Positions 11,735-23,929 of a stretch of DNA of 64,000 nt are shown piece by piece. Position 1 is the stretch's first letter. Each line of letters starts with the position of its first letter. The notes beneath the pieces are model-generated. The model saw nothing but the letters and a program-made list of their open reading frames with translations. It searched no databases and was not told the DNA's origin. Both the position numbers and the translations under genes were made by a program. Source of the DNA: Phascolomyces articulosus (taxonomy: Eukaryota > Mucoromycota > Mucoromycetes > Mucorales > Lichtheimiaceae); the NCBI GenBank assembly GCA_025677815.1, contig JAIXMP010000001.1, positions 1,364,001-1,428,000 of the forward strand. The letters run 5' to 3'.

Positions 11735-12186
11735 TAAAATAATATAAAAGAATGGCTACATGATAGCAACAAGATACCCGTCAAAAAAAGTCTTTTACTT
11801 TTTTTGTCACAAGAGAAATCATAAAATGAGGTATATTTGGTGTAACTACGAATATTTCACTGCAAAAAATACATCCAATGCATGTATTATACAAGAATAT
11901 CCGCATTTTTCCATTGCTAACACACACGCATTATTCCCACAAAATCGTTGTCAGACATAGCAAGAACATATTTGGAAGTAATAGAAAAAAAAAATAATTG
12001 TATTCCAAAGTTATAAGAGTTATATTATATTTACATAATCAAAGACGTGTGTATGAAGGGGGTAACTAACTACTATATAATCATCTTTTTTAAAAAGTAG
12101 AGGAGGACTCAAAAATAAACACAGTTCATTTAGAGATCATAACACACGGAAGCACAGTCGAGTTATTATAGGAAGGACCAGCTTCT

Positions 12187-13218
12187 TTACAACTTGGCGG
12201 GAGACTTGCGTGCAAGGGTGGCAGTGATCAAACCAGAGGGATCAGCTTGGGGATGGTAAACTTGCATGTTGGAACCAGTGTTATCAATGTTGAACTTGCT
12301 CAAGTCAACACCAACGTAATGCTTGTTGGGAAGAGCATAGTAGACTTCTTGGACAGCGGGGAAGCGGGTCAAGATGCGTTGTTCCATCAAGTAGAGAGTA
12401 GCTTGAACGGAAGCAGAGTCATCAGTGGCGAAGGTATCAGTGGTAATTTCACGGACACCAGCGTGGATAGCAGGGTAGTCAACGCGAGCCAAAGCGGAGG
12501 CGGGAGCGGGACCAATGTTCCAGGTAACGTTGACGGCAGTGGAGAAGATACGATCCCAGACTTCGGGCAAGGTAGTGTATTCATCACGGTAGAAGGAGTG
12601 GAAAGCGGAACCAGTGGTCTTCAAGACCAAAAGCTTATCAAGACCAGACTTGATGGCGACCTTATCACCAGCACGGTAGTGGTCAACTTCGGTGGTGGAG
12701 ATATCTTCACCATCACGGACGAAGGAGTGAGGATGGGGCTTGCCATCAACGTTCAAGCGGGTCCACTTGTGCTTGATGATCTTGACGTGGACGGAAGAGA
12801 TGTGACGGTATTGGTTAAGAACGTGACGGGTGATTTCTTGAGCGAACACTTCAATGTTATCCACGTTTTGGCTGCGCTTGGCAAGAATGTTGACAGTGTT
12901 CTTGCAAGTGTCTTTTTATGAAAAAAAAAAGAATAGGTATAAGTAAAAATGTTTCATGTTCCTTTTTATTATTTCTCCCCCAAATATCCTTTATTCAAAT
13001 CCAAATCCAATATGTAAATTCTTTTGATTCTTACCAGTGGTAACAACAACAGAGTTATCAGCCTTGGTGAAAGAGGTTTCGATATCACCTTCCAACAAAA
13101 GACGGACAGTCAATTCAGTGCAGCGTTGGACACCAGAGGGTTCGCGGTAGACACGCATAAGACGGACCAAGTCCTTGCCATAACGGGCAGTCTTCAAGTA
13201 AACGTTGGGGGCAGACAT
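12187..13218 (-). CDS. UOX: urate oxidase (uricase), copy 1
   Basis: Exons 13035-13218 and 12187-12911 give 302 residues, the usual uricase length. Uricase oxidises urate to 5-hydroxyisourate with release of H2O2, in peroxisomal purine breakdown. Recognisable features are ARYGKD (Lys15), TKADNSV (Thr51), HKWTRLNVDGKPHPHSF, RDEYTTLPEVWDRI, SASVQATLYLMEQRI and LPNKHY (His259). Lys, Thr and His form the known catalytic set. The C-terminus AKL is a PTS1 peroxisomal signal. Codon choice is strongly C-ending, so expression is probably high. This copy differs from copy 3 at only about three residues in my reading (near residues 3 and 6, and Gln instead of Glu before VYHPQADP), and both have the same single intron. 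Confidence 0.97.
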
Positions 13219-13286
13219 TATTGTATGAGTTGTAGATAAGAAGTTGAATGTAAGTAAAGAAAAAAAAAAGAGTGATAAATGGATTG

Positions 13287-13348
13287 TATTTATATGTTTT
13301 TTTTTAAAAGACGAAAAACAGATTATACCGTTTTAGAAACAGGTTCTA
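13287..13348 (-). promoter_or_regulatory. uricase copy 1 core promoter
   Basis: On the coding strand TATAAATA (13287-13294) lies about 70 bases before the start. Further upstream are GATTATACC on the plus strand (13321-13329), shared by all three uricases at about -103, and the inverted repeat TAGAA-ACAGG-TTCTA (13334-13348), shared with copy 3. The repeat resembles a pair of facing heat-shock-factor half sites, which is inference. Confidence 0.5.
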
Positions 13349-14240
13349 TAATATAACATTGAAATTATCCAAAATTTCTGAGTCTTGAATATTGAACCAC
13401 CAAGACGAAAATAAGCTGATCTACTTTCTTTTATGCAGCAAAGATCTAAACAAAGCACACTGAAGCCAAAATACTCGCACCAAGTATTATATAATTCTAT
13501 ATTTAGTTTATAACACTGATGCTCCACTATCATAATACTGCTGAAATACATAAAGTGTCAAGTTTTGTCCCCTCATGCAAAAAAAAAGTTGCTGCATAAA
13601 GTATAAATAAGGAATACCAAAATAATAAAGATTCAGACTAACAATTGAGCATTATATAAAATTATATAGGTACAACTAACATTTTTTTATTATTTTTTTT
13701 TTTAAAAAAAATAAGTATGGACACTATATATTTTATTAGCTAATATTTCCTTGTTATTAGCAAAATAAATAAAATGGAATGTATCTTATTGTTCGGTGTG
13801 TGATGCAGCAGCATTATCAATATACTTGTAAAAATTGATGTGTTGGGTATGATTATACATAAGTGAGTAGATAGGCTATCTTTGAAAGAAATTTCCCATC
13901 AACAAAAACAACAAAAACTTAAGAATGGGCTGATATGTGTCAACAAATAATAAGAAAAAAGGCTTTTCCCACCCCGAATCAAAGAAAGTCTGGGGTCGCC
14001 TCTTTATGGTAAGTTACTGTTGTACTGTTTGTTCCCAAAGAATTGTCTTTGCTGTCATTCATCCTATATTAAGTATGTGGCCATGTAATCATTGAACCTT
14101 ATAACAACATCGTTTTTCTGTATTCAACATTCCGAAAAATAACATTGGGAACACAAAACTAATCTTTGGGGTAGAAGATGATGGTATATTATTATGTTCT
14201 ACTTTAGCATTACAATATACTATTATCTACTGCAACCAAT

Positions 14241-16297
14241 TTAGTAATCTTTCAACCAATCAATAGAAAAATCATTCCCCACAAAATACCATATCAAATG
14301 AAAAATTGAAAGTATAATATAAGTAACAATAATATTGTTCTGATTTGACCGATCAGCTAATTCAATTGATGATAATGCTTTTCACAGTTTAATCGAAATA
14401 GAATGATAACGGTCAAGTTCAAAAATAATTTTTGACAGCATATAAGTGAAAGAATCCTTATCTTTCTAATATTTTGTAAAATATCTAACTGTAATTGAAT
14501 CCAGGAGAAACCAATTACGGTTTTATATTATATTTGGCATAGACGCCTCGCAAGGCTCAAAAAAAGATGGTGACACCACCTTGCAAAAATCAAAATAGTT
14601 GCTATTTGAGTGATAATGGAGTTTTATTATAGATGTGCAAAGAACGTATTTGTGATTAATCTGAACCAAATATATTCTTTTTCTCGATATCAACATAACT
14701 TTTATACTTATAATACTGTTTTCAACAGGGAAATGAATAGCTTGAAAAACTGAAAACCATTTTTGATAGTTATTTGATTATCGAATATACACTAATATCT
14801 ATGTGTGATGGTGAGCAAAAAAAAAATTGCAGCTAGAAGTAAACAATGAACTACTGGTGAAAACATTAATCATGGTTAACTTATTGAGTAAAAATTGATG
14901 TTTTTATATGACGATAGCAATGTTAATAGAAGAGAAGTGAGCAGACTTCTACTATAGTTATTTAATTGGATAACATTTCTTTAGCATCCAATGCCCTCAC
15001 CACTATCATTGGACATCTACACCTTAAAATTACATAAAATATAAACATAGAAAAAATAGTTTACACTGAACATATGTTCGTGCTCCTAATGGAAATATTC
15101 CAATGAGAAATGTCTCTTATTTGCACCCGTCGTGGTGATACCTATACATGCTCTGGGTAAACTACGTAAATAACTTATTGGTTATTACTGGTACGTAAGT
15201 ATGTATGTATGTATGTAATTTTTTTTTTGCTTGTAATAAAATTATCATACAATGACTATAAGTGCACGGGAAAAAAACAGGTAAAAAAAACAGAAAAAAA
15301 AATCCAGTCATTCGGTAATTGCATAAAGTTACGCAAGCCTGTCTTGCAGCAAATTGCCTGGTTCATGTCGAGTTTCAGACAAAAATAGGTCCCAAATTTA
15401 ATGGTACATGTCGGGGATTGCCTGGTATCATGAACAATGGATCAGCCAGTATCAATAATTCCTTGTGTGCAAAGCATTCTTCCTACATAGGTGGATGCTC
15501 TTTTGCAATAATTGCCATAGCAACATGTATAACAAGAATTTTGAGACATTAATAATTATCTTTGAATCTTTAGGTTTTTAAATTTTATTATAATGCTTTT
15601 TCACCATTCATACTTATGTACATACATATCTCATGCATTGAAAGAATAGAATGTGCAGGCGCAACATAAAGCCGATTGGTGCCCAAATTCTTATGAAAAT
15701 AGTTGATACATGGTATTGCTTATAAATATACCTTTTCAACCTTTTCGCTCATTGTTACGTATTGCTGAAGTATGATATATGATTGCGCATTGAAAAAAAG
15801 TACACTGGATCCAAAAATCTCTTCATTGCTTAACTGCCTTTATTATTAACACCTTATTTTATAAATCTATGGTTTGCGGAAGGTTCATACCAATGGCAAA
15901 TAGTTCTCGTCTTTTCTGTGCATTATATACAAACGTACAAAAAAATGAAATTCATTCTCCTCTCCTGCTTCCCTCATCATTGATAATGGTAATGTATATT
16001 GTAGTGGATATTATATATATATCATATGCACATCGTAATATAACAAGAATATTTAATACTATTTTCATAAGAATAAGGACAAGACGGAATATTTTGTAGA
16101 ATATATAAGTATATGGAGTGTGAGTAAGATAATATGTTGTGATAAAAGAGATGGTGATGGGTATGGATGAAATAAAGAGAGAGAGAGAGAGAGAAGAGAG
16201 AAGGGAATGTAAAAAAAATAATATATAATATAATATAATGTTATTTGTTTTTTTTTTTAAAAAAAAATGGATGAAATGATATGTAGAGTGGGATTTT
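14241..16297. other. spacer; one short Cys-containing frame of doubtful reality
   Basis: Mostly AT-rich non-coding sequence. A plus-strand frame at 15319-15552 (77 codons, no ATG at its start, five cysteines spaced like a small secreted protein's last exon) stands out in composition but has no recognised family, splice partner or signal peptide. A GA repeat lies at 16171-16200 and a T11A9 palindrome at 16248-16267, just past the seipin stop. Confidence 0.4.
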
Positions 16298-18135
16298 TTA
16301 GCGACGTTGTTGTGGTTGTTGACGAAGCATTGGATCTACACCGGTAGAAGTAGCTGAAGGAGGTTGATCAGCAAAAGGATCATCCTGTTCATTATGATAG
16401 ACACCATCATCTTCTTCATCTTCAGGATGATGACTTGTTTCTTCGCCCGTCACTATTGAACCTCCTTCAGGATTTTCCAGTTCTTCCTGTTCTCGTCGTT
16501 GTAATTCTTCCAATTCCATTTGTTCAAATACAGCATGAATCTTATTCCACAAGTTTTGTCCAAAGAATTTCCATGCAATGGCAGCACAAATGATTTCAAT
16601 AAGAATGAACATTACAACAAATCCAGATGCTGTAACGAAACGACGATGGTACATGTAGTATCTATAAATATATTTACATAGGTTATATATAAATATTTCC
16701 TTTTACTTCCTCATATTTTATTCATCCCTTCCTTATAATTTACCTTAATCCTCTAAAGTCAGCCATAACGTGGATTTCTGCGTCATATACTTGTAATTGA
16801 TGAGAAGAAACTGAAATAATGGCTTGCGTTACTGATTTAGACTATACATATTGATTATAGCAATATGTTTTATATAAATTAATTTTTTTCGTGTTCGTCA
16901 TTAAGAGAGAGAAGGGAAATCCAGTGAATGACATTCTTTTTACCTTATCTTCAATATATCCTTGAATCAATGGCACTGTAATTGTTTGGCTTTCTTCAGC
17001 TAATCCAACAAGTAAAGGTAATGCTTTTGCAAAAACATGTAAAACACGTTGTGTTTTAGATTGATAACGAAGAATGGCCTATCATCCAACATCCCACAAT
17101 GCGTACAAATGTTAGTATCAAATAAAAAGAAAAGAGCCAAAAAAAAAAAAAGACGGATGATGATTTACCGGACGACTTGAATGAACAACACTTGTACCAT
17201 CAGCCGTTTGTAACCAAGTTTTAATCATGAAATTTCCTATATATTAAATCATCACATGTTAAAAATAATTAAATAAAAACCCAAGGTCCCATCATCCCTT
17301 CCTTCCCTTATATTTTATCAATTATTACCTAAATCAAAGTTAATATCTGAAGTGGGGACATGAAGTTGGACAGCAACATCATATGCTTGTTCATGACGCA
17401 AAGGCTATATATAAAATAAATGAATTCATGAATCCATATTCCTTCCTCCCTCCCCCCCCAAAAATTATCATCCAAAATGTAACTGTGAAAAAATAGTATA
17501 CTTACAGGAAAAGGTTGACCTCGGGAAAGATCTACAATACCCAAAGGACCTTCTTGTTGTTGATGATATTGGAAATAAATGGGTTCAATATGAGATGTTT
17601 TTGGTACATATTGTCGATAAAATGTGATATAAGCTGTAATACTGGTAAGTAAGATCCATAATAAAACAATGACGATGGCTGTCACTTTAATGAAGGTACG
17701 CTGTGCTTGAGGGGCAAAAACGACGCGTAGAATAGGTGTTGCTATCTTTTTAATCATATTTCCAATAAATTTCATGGCAGGACTCCATTCCACAGGTTCA
17801 AGTTCTTCTTCCCCTTCCCCTTCTCCACCTGCACCTTTGACAAGTTCTTGACTGGAAGAAGTCGTTGGTTCTTGTTCTTGATCTCGGTCATGACCAAGTA
17901 ATTGTTCTTCTGTATCACTATAACTAGGTGTTGAAGGGACTACTTGGAAATTGTCCTATTATTAAGAAAGAAAAAAAGAGACCCCAAAAAAAGCGAATAC
18001 CGAGATTCACCCCAAAAGAATGGACAAAGTCAGAAAGTAGTTTTGACAAGTTATTATTTCTAGTATGAAAAGTGCACAATAACATACGGGATTATCAACT
18101 TGTTCACGCCTACTACGAGATGATTCAGACTCCAT
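16298..18135 (-). CDS. SEI1: seipin (lipid-droplet assembly protein)
   Basis: Seven exons close in phase: 18088-18135, 17506-17955, 17329-17404, 17169-17236, 16944-17078, 16744-16841 and 16298-16661, giving 412 residues. The order is an acidic, Ser/Gln-rich N-tail (1-75), a short amphipathic helix (MKFIGNMIKKIATPILRVVF) and transmembrane segment 1 at about 105-127. A lumenal beta-sandwich follows, with GIVDLSRGQPFPLRHEQAYD, VQLHVPTSDINFDLGNFMI and HSSRPAILRYQS. Transmembrane segment 2 is at about 302-322, then an acidic cytosolic tail. Seipin forms ER rings that collect triglyceride and set lipid-droplet budding sites. The two-pass topology with a conserved lumenal domain is diagnostic. The downstream cyclotransferase-like gene lies on the same strand. 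Confidence 0.93.
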
Positions 18136-18333
18136 TGTTAATGTTTTGTTTTTGAAAATGAAAAAATAAAAAGGAAAGTATAAAGTTGTAAAGAAAGAAA
18201 GTTAAAAAAAAAAGAGGGATTGAAAAAATAATGCTTTTGGGTAATACGAAACAAGGTAGGGTCTTTTCAGGATCACATGAAATATTTATTTAAAGCAAAA
18301 TATAAAACCCAAATAATAATAAATTATTCTTAT

Positions 18334-19104
18334 TTAAGATGTCACTTTTTCTGCCTGTTGTTGCTGTTGAGTAGCAAGCATATGGTCTAATGCATCCACA
18401 TCTTTTAATTCATCACGATCTTGTAACCATTCTTCTTGTCGATCTTTGACAAATCCATCAAATTCCCAGTCATAAGATTTTAATTGATCATTTCCTTCAA
18501 TCCAAATATAAACTTGAGTATTTACAACAGCTTCTGTGGTTTGACCATCCGATTTCACTGGTGTTACCTCAACTGTACAGCGTTTGTATTCCTGTAATAA
18601 ATCTTACATGGTGAGAATGTAATATATCTATGCATAATGGTAATAAATGAATTGGATGAAGTACATACATCACCTTCAAAAGCATCCAAACGTTTTACAT
18701 CCTCAGAATATAACCCTTCACATAAAACACCAATTACTTGATCTTCCTCATTTCCAGTATAAATCACTCCTGGATAGGCACGTTCTTTTAAAGCATAACG
18801 TTTATGACCCTAATTTGTTTATTTTAATAAAAGCTTTATACTTGAACTCACACACACACTCTCTCTCACTATCTACTTTTACCTTTAGAATCGCAGTACG
18901 CAATCGTAATGTAGCAAGTTTCGTCTTTTTAGAATCTTGTGTTGCATATAATCCACACAACACTTTTTTGTTAAAAAAAATAGAAAACAATTGTGAGCGA
19001 ATCAGGGTTTTTTTTTCGATTATTATTTTTTTAAAAAAAAACTCACCTCGACTACGCACTTCAGGCGACATTAAAGTTCCATAGAAAAATGCTGCTTCAG
19101 ACAT
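18334..19104 (-). CDS. gamma-glutamylcyclotransferase / AIG2-like family protein
   Basis: Four exons (19047-19104, 18883-18962, 18669-18809, 18334-18591) give 178 residues. The N-terminus FFYGTLMSPEVRSRV holds the YGTL substrate-loop motif of the GGCT fold. YPGVIYTGNEEDQVIGVLCE continues the beta barrel. The Glu of RLDAFEGDEYKR is in the position of the family's catalytic acid, and the conserved YKR-x-V strand follows. Members cyclise gamma-glutamyl amines or handle related amides in the cytosol; the exact substrate cannot be read from sequence. The tail is Gln-rich (ATQQQQQAEKVTS). No targeting signal is visible. Confidence 0.87.
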
Positions 19105-19576
19105 TATACAGAGACAAACACTACTTGATATGTATACACACACACACAAAAGAAAAAAAAAGCAGCGAAAATAAAAAAGAAAAAGCAAGCGTTCTGGTTA
19201 TCTCACGCTTGTGAGGACTCTTATCTTTATAGATATCAATATATAGAGAGCAACTTTTTAGTATGAGAGACTTTCTTTATTTGGCGATCATGTTAACTAC
19301 TGGTTTTTTCCAGATTATTTACGTCAAGCAGAAATAATATTGCGTTTCATATTGAATTTTCGCATTAGTTTATTTTGTTAATAGAAAAAATCATCATCTT
19401 TTTGATATAATAAATCTCCTGATTGATTTTCACAACACTTTCTCTGTTTCTCTAATCTCTTATTCTGTTTCTATTCTCCCTATACGGCATAGGGTGGTAA
19501 GGTTTTGAAATGAGAACAACGTGGCTACTATAGCTGTGGTACAGGGTATGATCGGCTATAAATCGTCAACATCATT
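19105..19576. other. promoter-side spacer
   Basis: AT-rich with CA and TA repeats close to the start of the cyclotransferase-like gene. No supported gene. Confidence 0.4.
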
Positions 19577-20389
19577 TTAGTCACTAATGTTGTTTGTTCT
19601 TGAATCCTTTGAGTTTGAAGCTCTTAAAGCGAGCATTAAAAGTACTTCATGATCTCTTACAACCAACACATTATCACCTAATACTACATTTTCCATAGAT
19701 TCTTTTGCCACGTCCAAGCATACTTGTCGTTCTTCGTCCTTCATCTCTCTTATCATTTCACGCTCTCGTTCAACATCCTTGCTTTCCGGCGTCGACTCTT
19801 GAGATTCGCCATCATTATTCAAATACTTTACATGATATTCAGATATTGCTTCAGTAGCGATCTGCAGCTTGATAAAATTCAACAACAAGGCGCGCTAATA
19901 TATATAGAAACCAATAAGCAATCAATTATTATAATGACCGTAAATATACACAGTGACTATATTATCTTTAGGGAAATAATCGTTGTCAGAAATTCTGATA
20001 AAGCGGCACATTGGGACGAGGGTCTTGTTGGAATTGATCCTTGTGCTTTTGTATAATGAACGTACTTGTTTCCAATCTTCTTTGTACCACGAATCAAAAT
20101 ATTCAGGTCATGTGTTTGTGCAGTTATAGATTCAAGTTAAGGAACAAGTTCTTTCATAGCTGAATTATGCTCAAGACAACGTAACATCTTGATCCTTAGC
20201 TCATCACATTTGATTTGATCCTTGTAAGTTTCTGAATGGTAGGCTGATTCTGACTTGTCTTCACAGATAAATAGATCATGCTGGGTGTCAAGGTGGCGGA
20301 AGATCATGTCCCAGCGCTTCAATTTCGTATCTTCATCCATGTAATCAATTTCCTTTAGTTTTTTTTGGACTGTAGAAGAACACTCAGAC
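19577..20389 (-). pseudogene. C-terminal half of an unknown gene, separated from its front half by a LINE
   Basis: After an acceptor at 20390-20391 the minus strand reads SECSSTVQKKLKEIDYMDED, then LKRWDMIFRHLDTQ and KDQIKCDELRIKM. A TAA follows ELVP, and the frame continues past it (LESITAQTHDLNILIRGTKK). After a probable intron comes LLNFIKLQIATEAISEYHVK and a charged tail to 19577. The motif order resembles the unknown gene at 7682-9889 (SE.., a C-terminal G-containing strand pair, a final helical part), so it may be a distant member of the same Mucorales-expanded family. One nonsense codon and the LINE next to it make it a pseudogene. Confidence 0.55.
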
Positions 20390-20469
20390 CTATATATAAT
20401 AATTAGTCAAAACCTTTCGTTAAAATCATATATTAACAGATAAGATGGTCGTTTTCTCTTTCAAAAAAA

Positions 20470-22000
20470 TGTATATCATTGTCTGTTTATCTGATTATCC
20501 TAAAATCGGAGTCTGAATCATCAGCACAACAACTTTACACAGGCAGAAAGAACGGACGTCCCGATAAGAAACGACCTGATAAATCAAACCTCATGATCTC
20601 TGCTTGTCTCTATGCCGATGATGTCGCGTTAATAGGGTCTCCTGCGGATATGAAATGCTTACTTCGGTTCGCTGAAAGACATTCTCTTGATCAAGGCTAT
20701 AAATGGCACCCTGATAAATGTGCTATCATTGAACTACCAACACCAATGTTCAATTATCGTCACAATACCAGCTATACAACAAAGCTATGCCTCTGGTCAA
20801 CAACTTTCAATACCTTGGTATCCCTTTTGACCATAATAGTATTAACTCTGCACAGTTGGTTAATCAACGCACCACTAAAGCAACAGGAAATATGGCGCTG
20901 TTACGACAACTAGGTGTTCACCAATATGGAATCGGACTATGGCCTGTCTTGAGAATATATTTGACCTTTGTCCGACCTGTTCTCGAATACGGCCTGGCCA
21001 CTACCGCCCTGTCCGCAACATAGAAAGATAAACTTAACAATGCACAAAAATACTGCATTAAAATGTGCCTCAATCGAAACGTATCAACACATTTTCATAC
21101 ATTTGTTCCAATAGTATTAGCTGACCTACCTTCTATGCATACCAGAACGCGTACATTACAACTCAAATTTGTCACTCAACTCCAACATCTACCAACCACC
21201 ACCTTAACACGATCCATTGAGCTATCTTTCTTCTGGAACAAAAAGAAAGATAAAAAGCACTGGAAACATATATCATCAAACAATCCCTTCTATTAGCTTT
21301 ACACTAGAACGAAAAATAAAGGTAACCCACCTGATGATCCAGTAGAGAAAGTCATTTCTCGGAAGACGAGGAGCTTATTGCTCGAGCCAAACAAAGGAAA
21401 ACCATCCGTTATCTTCGAGGTCAACGAATGATTGACCCGGTACTATACCTCCCTACTACATCGCGCGACCATCATAGGCTAATTAAATGGAAAATGCACT
21501 GGCTGCCATCCTATCCCCTAAAAGATTGTCGATGTGGTCCCCATGCAGCAAATCGAGAACATTTTATGACTTGTCCTTTAATGGAAGAAATAAACGACGA
21601 ACTATCAACATTCGGTACAATACCTCAACTTCAGCAAGAAATCCAACCTCTTGACTATATTATAAATCACCTGCCACGTTCAGAGGTCGATTTATCACTT
21701 GGAAAGTGCTTAAACTGTTGGTTCGTCCTGATTCGTGCTCTTCGAGAAATTGACCGACTAAGTCACTCGGAAGAAGACTACGAAGAAGATGAACCTGAAC
21801 CTGAACCTGAAGAGCCACCAGTGTCATCCCAACTCACAGCTAGTTCGACTCAAAAAAACACTTAAATAGTTTCCCCTCCCTTTTCCATTTTTTTCTGCTT
21901 CTTCCCATAGATCCTTATCTTTCTCGCTTCTTCTTTCCTCCACTTGTACTATTATCCTCAATACTTACTCTAGCTTAGCTTTTCCTCCTAAATGGGGGTT
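20470..22000 (+). mobile_element. 5'-truncated, decayed LINE (reverse transcriptase fragment)
   Basis: Successive frames encode the second half of a LINE ORF2. Reverse transcriptase core LYADDVALIG is at about 20610-20640. After a frameshift near 20785 come [20 protein letters not shown] and [16 protein letters not shown]. An in-frame TAG sits at 21021-21023. After another shift near 21400 comes a Cys-Cys-His-Cys motif CRCGPHAANREHFMTC, typical of the C-terminal knuckle of LINE ORF2, and an acidic EPEPEPEE tail ending at 21865. The fingers part of the reverse transcriptase and any endonuclease are missing, as expected for 5' truncation during target-primed insertion. It lies between two halves of one pseudogene. 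The 3' end near 21990-22010 is a CTCCTAAATGGGGG hairpin-like stretch. Confidence 0.85.
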
Positions 22001-23204
22001 TTTCAGCTGATGCCACAAATCTTTATTCATATATAATCTCATCTCAAAGTACCGCAAGGAAGCGACCATATGCCTACAAATTATATAAAAATTATGTGGT
22101 AAATGTAGCAAATTGTTACTTACATTTGGCTCAAGACGGTACGGATGTATTTGATATCAGGTGTAACGTCGTTCTTCGGCATTGAAAACAGTTTATCACG
22201 GACATTTTCGATATCATCAAGGTCTTTTCCACGAGCCAAACTAGTCAAGATGTCATGTTCATCGATAGTAAGTGCGTAAGGAAGGACAATTTTATGGTGA
22301 CTCAATAGCTTCTTCTTGAATCTGTAGAGTATGTTATTGGGTTTTTGGTGTTCTTGGCCAAATCAACTACTGCTTCACCACCCCTAGTAAAGATAAAATG
22401 GTAATATGGTAAATATTATTATCATTAGCAGGTTACATATTCTACATTTTAATTAAATAGCGATTTATTTACACTTTTTTCAATCAACTGTAAAAGCATT
22501 TCATCTGATGTCATTTTTAATCTCTTTGATGGTGGTGGTGGTGGTGGTGCGGATGTTGATGCTGTTAATGATGCTCTTGCTTGTGATGACATTCTTGTAG
22601 AAAAATTAACACCATCGTTCAAACGTCGCTTAGACCGATTTTTAGTAAGAATCAGCAAGTCTTCCTCATCCAGCAACTACAACTCTTCCTGTAACAGATA
22701 AAAATAGATGAGACTTCATTTCAACCTTACATACGAATATTCATCGTACCACAAAATACACTCAGCAATAAGTAAATCAGACTATACCTGGCGTGCTGCA
22801 TTTATAAACTTTTTCATAATTAAGGTTGAATCGAGAAACGACAACGAGGTATTCTTATATAATTGTAGTTGCGCAGCATTCTTTCGTGATAAAATATTTC
22901 TTTTAGATTGCCAGAAGTCATTCAAAGCAATGCTGTTACTCAAACCGATGAGTCAACATTATGCACTACGAATTGTTCTAACACCATATCGACCACATGG
23001 GTAGTTAACCATAATTGGATCGGTGTTCTGTTCATAGATTTACGGATCGCTTGTCCTACTCCACGCTCTAAATTAAGAATATCATAATATTAGCCGCTTT
23101 ACATTTTTTCATCGACTTCGGTAATTTTTAATTATAAAAGAAATAAACAGGTTTTTCATACCGTCCTCTTCGATTAATGATTTTTCAGCACTAGAGTTAC
23201 TCAT
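22001..23204 (-). pseudogene. N-terminal half of the unknown gene split by the LINE
   Basis: Reading from ATG 23204, exon 1 (23162-23204) is MSNSSAEKSLIEED and the next exon begins at 23067 with ERGVGQAIRKSMNRTPIQLW. Later pieces are LDEEDLLILTKNRSKRRLND with a Pro7 run and KRLKMTSDEM (22449-22676, preceded by an in-frame TAG). Then come GGEAVVDLAKNTKNP and, one frame over, YRFKKKLLSHHKIVLPYALT with DVTPDIKYIRTVLSQM ending at a donor near 22121. A last piece reads HMVASLRYFEMRLYMNKDLW up to about 22000, where LINE sequence begins. One stop and one frameshift show it is dead. The missing middle should lie at the LINE junction. Confidence 0.5.
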
Positions 23205-23929
23205 TTTGGTTCACAATATAAAAAAGAATACAAAAGAGTAGAGCAACCAAGGTTTATAATTCGAGGTGACACGCTGACGGGTGCTGAAAATTCGGCAAAC
23301 AGAAAAAAAAAACCACTGACAAGGAGTTCCCATCGTTTCCTTTGCAAAAGTTTCTGTGGTTTTTTCTTCTCTAACAAGACTTGCCACTCGTCATCACCGA
23401 AGTGTCCTTGATTCGCAAACCTGAAGTCATTCTAAGCCTTTGCATGGTTACTGCTCTGGCGAGTTTGCAGCTTGACTGGATTTTCCATTACAGAGAACGT
23501 TTACTGATACGAAAAAGAGATGAAGTTTAATACGAATGGCACAATTCTATGTTGTTTTTGTTTGTTTGATGTTGTCGGTCATAATATAATGATACTGATG
23601 CTAATAATAAAATATGTTGGTTACCGTTGTTGTCAAATTATACTTTGTTTCCATAGTAATAATTTAGAGATTAAGGAAGCGAATGATTACGCAATTTTGA
23701 AGATATATAAACTACCCCTCCCCTCCCGCTTTTTTTTTCTTTCTTCGTTATTATCTAGCAACCTACTGAAGCTGTTTAGTCCTTCTCCAACAATGTTTAT
23801 AATAAAACACACAGATAACTTTTCCTCACAGATGATTTATTATGGTTATTATTTAGTATACTGTAGGAATTAATATGAAATTATTAATAATAGTATTCAT
23901 GCCTGATGATGATGCTATTGGCTATTGTC
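23205..23929. other. spacer between pseudogene and second LINE
   Basis: AT-rich. The 117-codon plus-strand frame at 23520-23873 is rich in Phe, Leu and Ile, as expected from AT-rich DNA, and has no domain, so it is not called. Confidence 0.4.

Larger units (their letters stand above)
11735..14240. repeat. segmental duplicate of 50815-53285 (inverted)
   Basis: The uricase gene, its 3' flank down to a shared segment near 11740-11850 and about 1 kb of promoter up to 14240 match the reverse complement of 50815-53285. Coding parts are nearly identical and flanks are diverged but co-linear. Examples are GGTATATTTGGTGTAACT near 11830 and 53195, and CATCCTATATTAAG near 14062 and 50990. No oxidase remnant is attached here, unlike at the other end. 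Confidence 0.8.

Noticed and set aside
12247..12921. Long frame antisense to uricase copy 1 (224 codons), with counterparts at 47458-48132 and 52082-52780.
   Set aside because: Uricase codons almost never use TTA, CTA or TCA, so the complementary frame lacks stops. The three antisense frames are similar only because the sense genes are; there is no independent signal.
23520..23873. 117-codon plus-strand frame between the pseudogene and the second LINE.
   Set aside because: Hydrophobic low-complexity translation without signal peptide logic, domain or codon bias.
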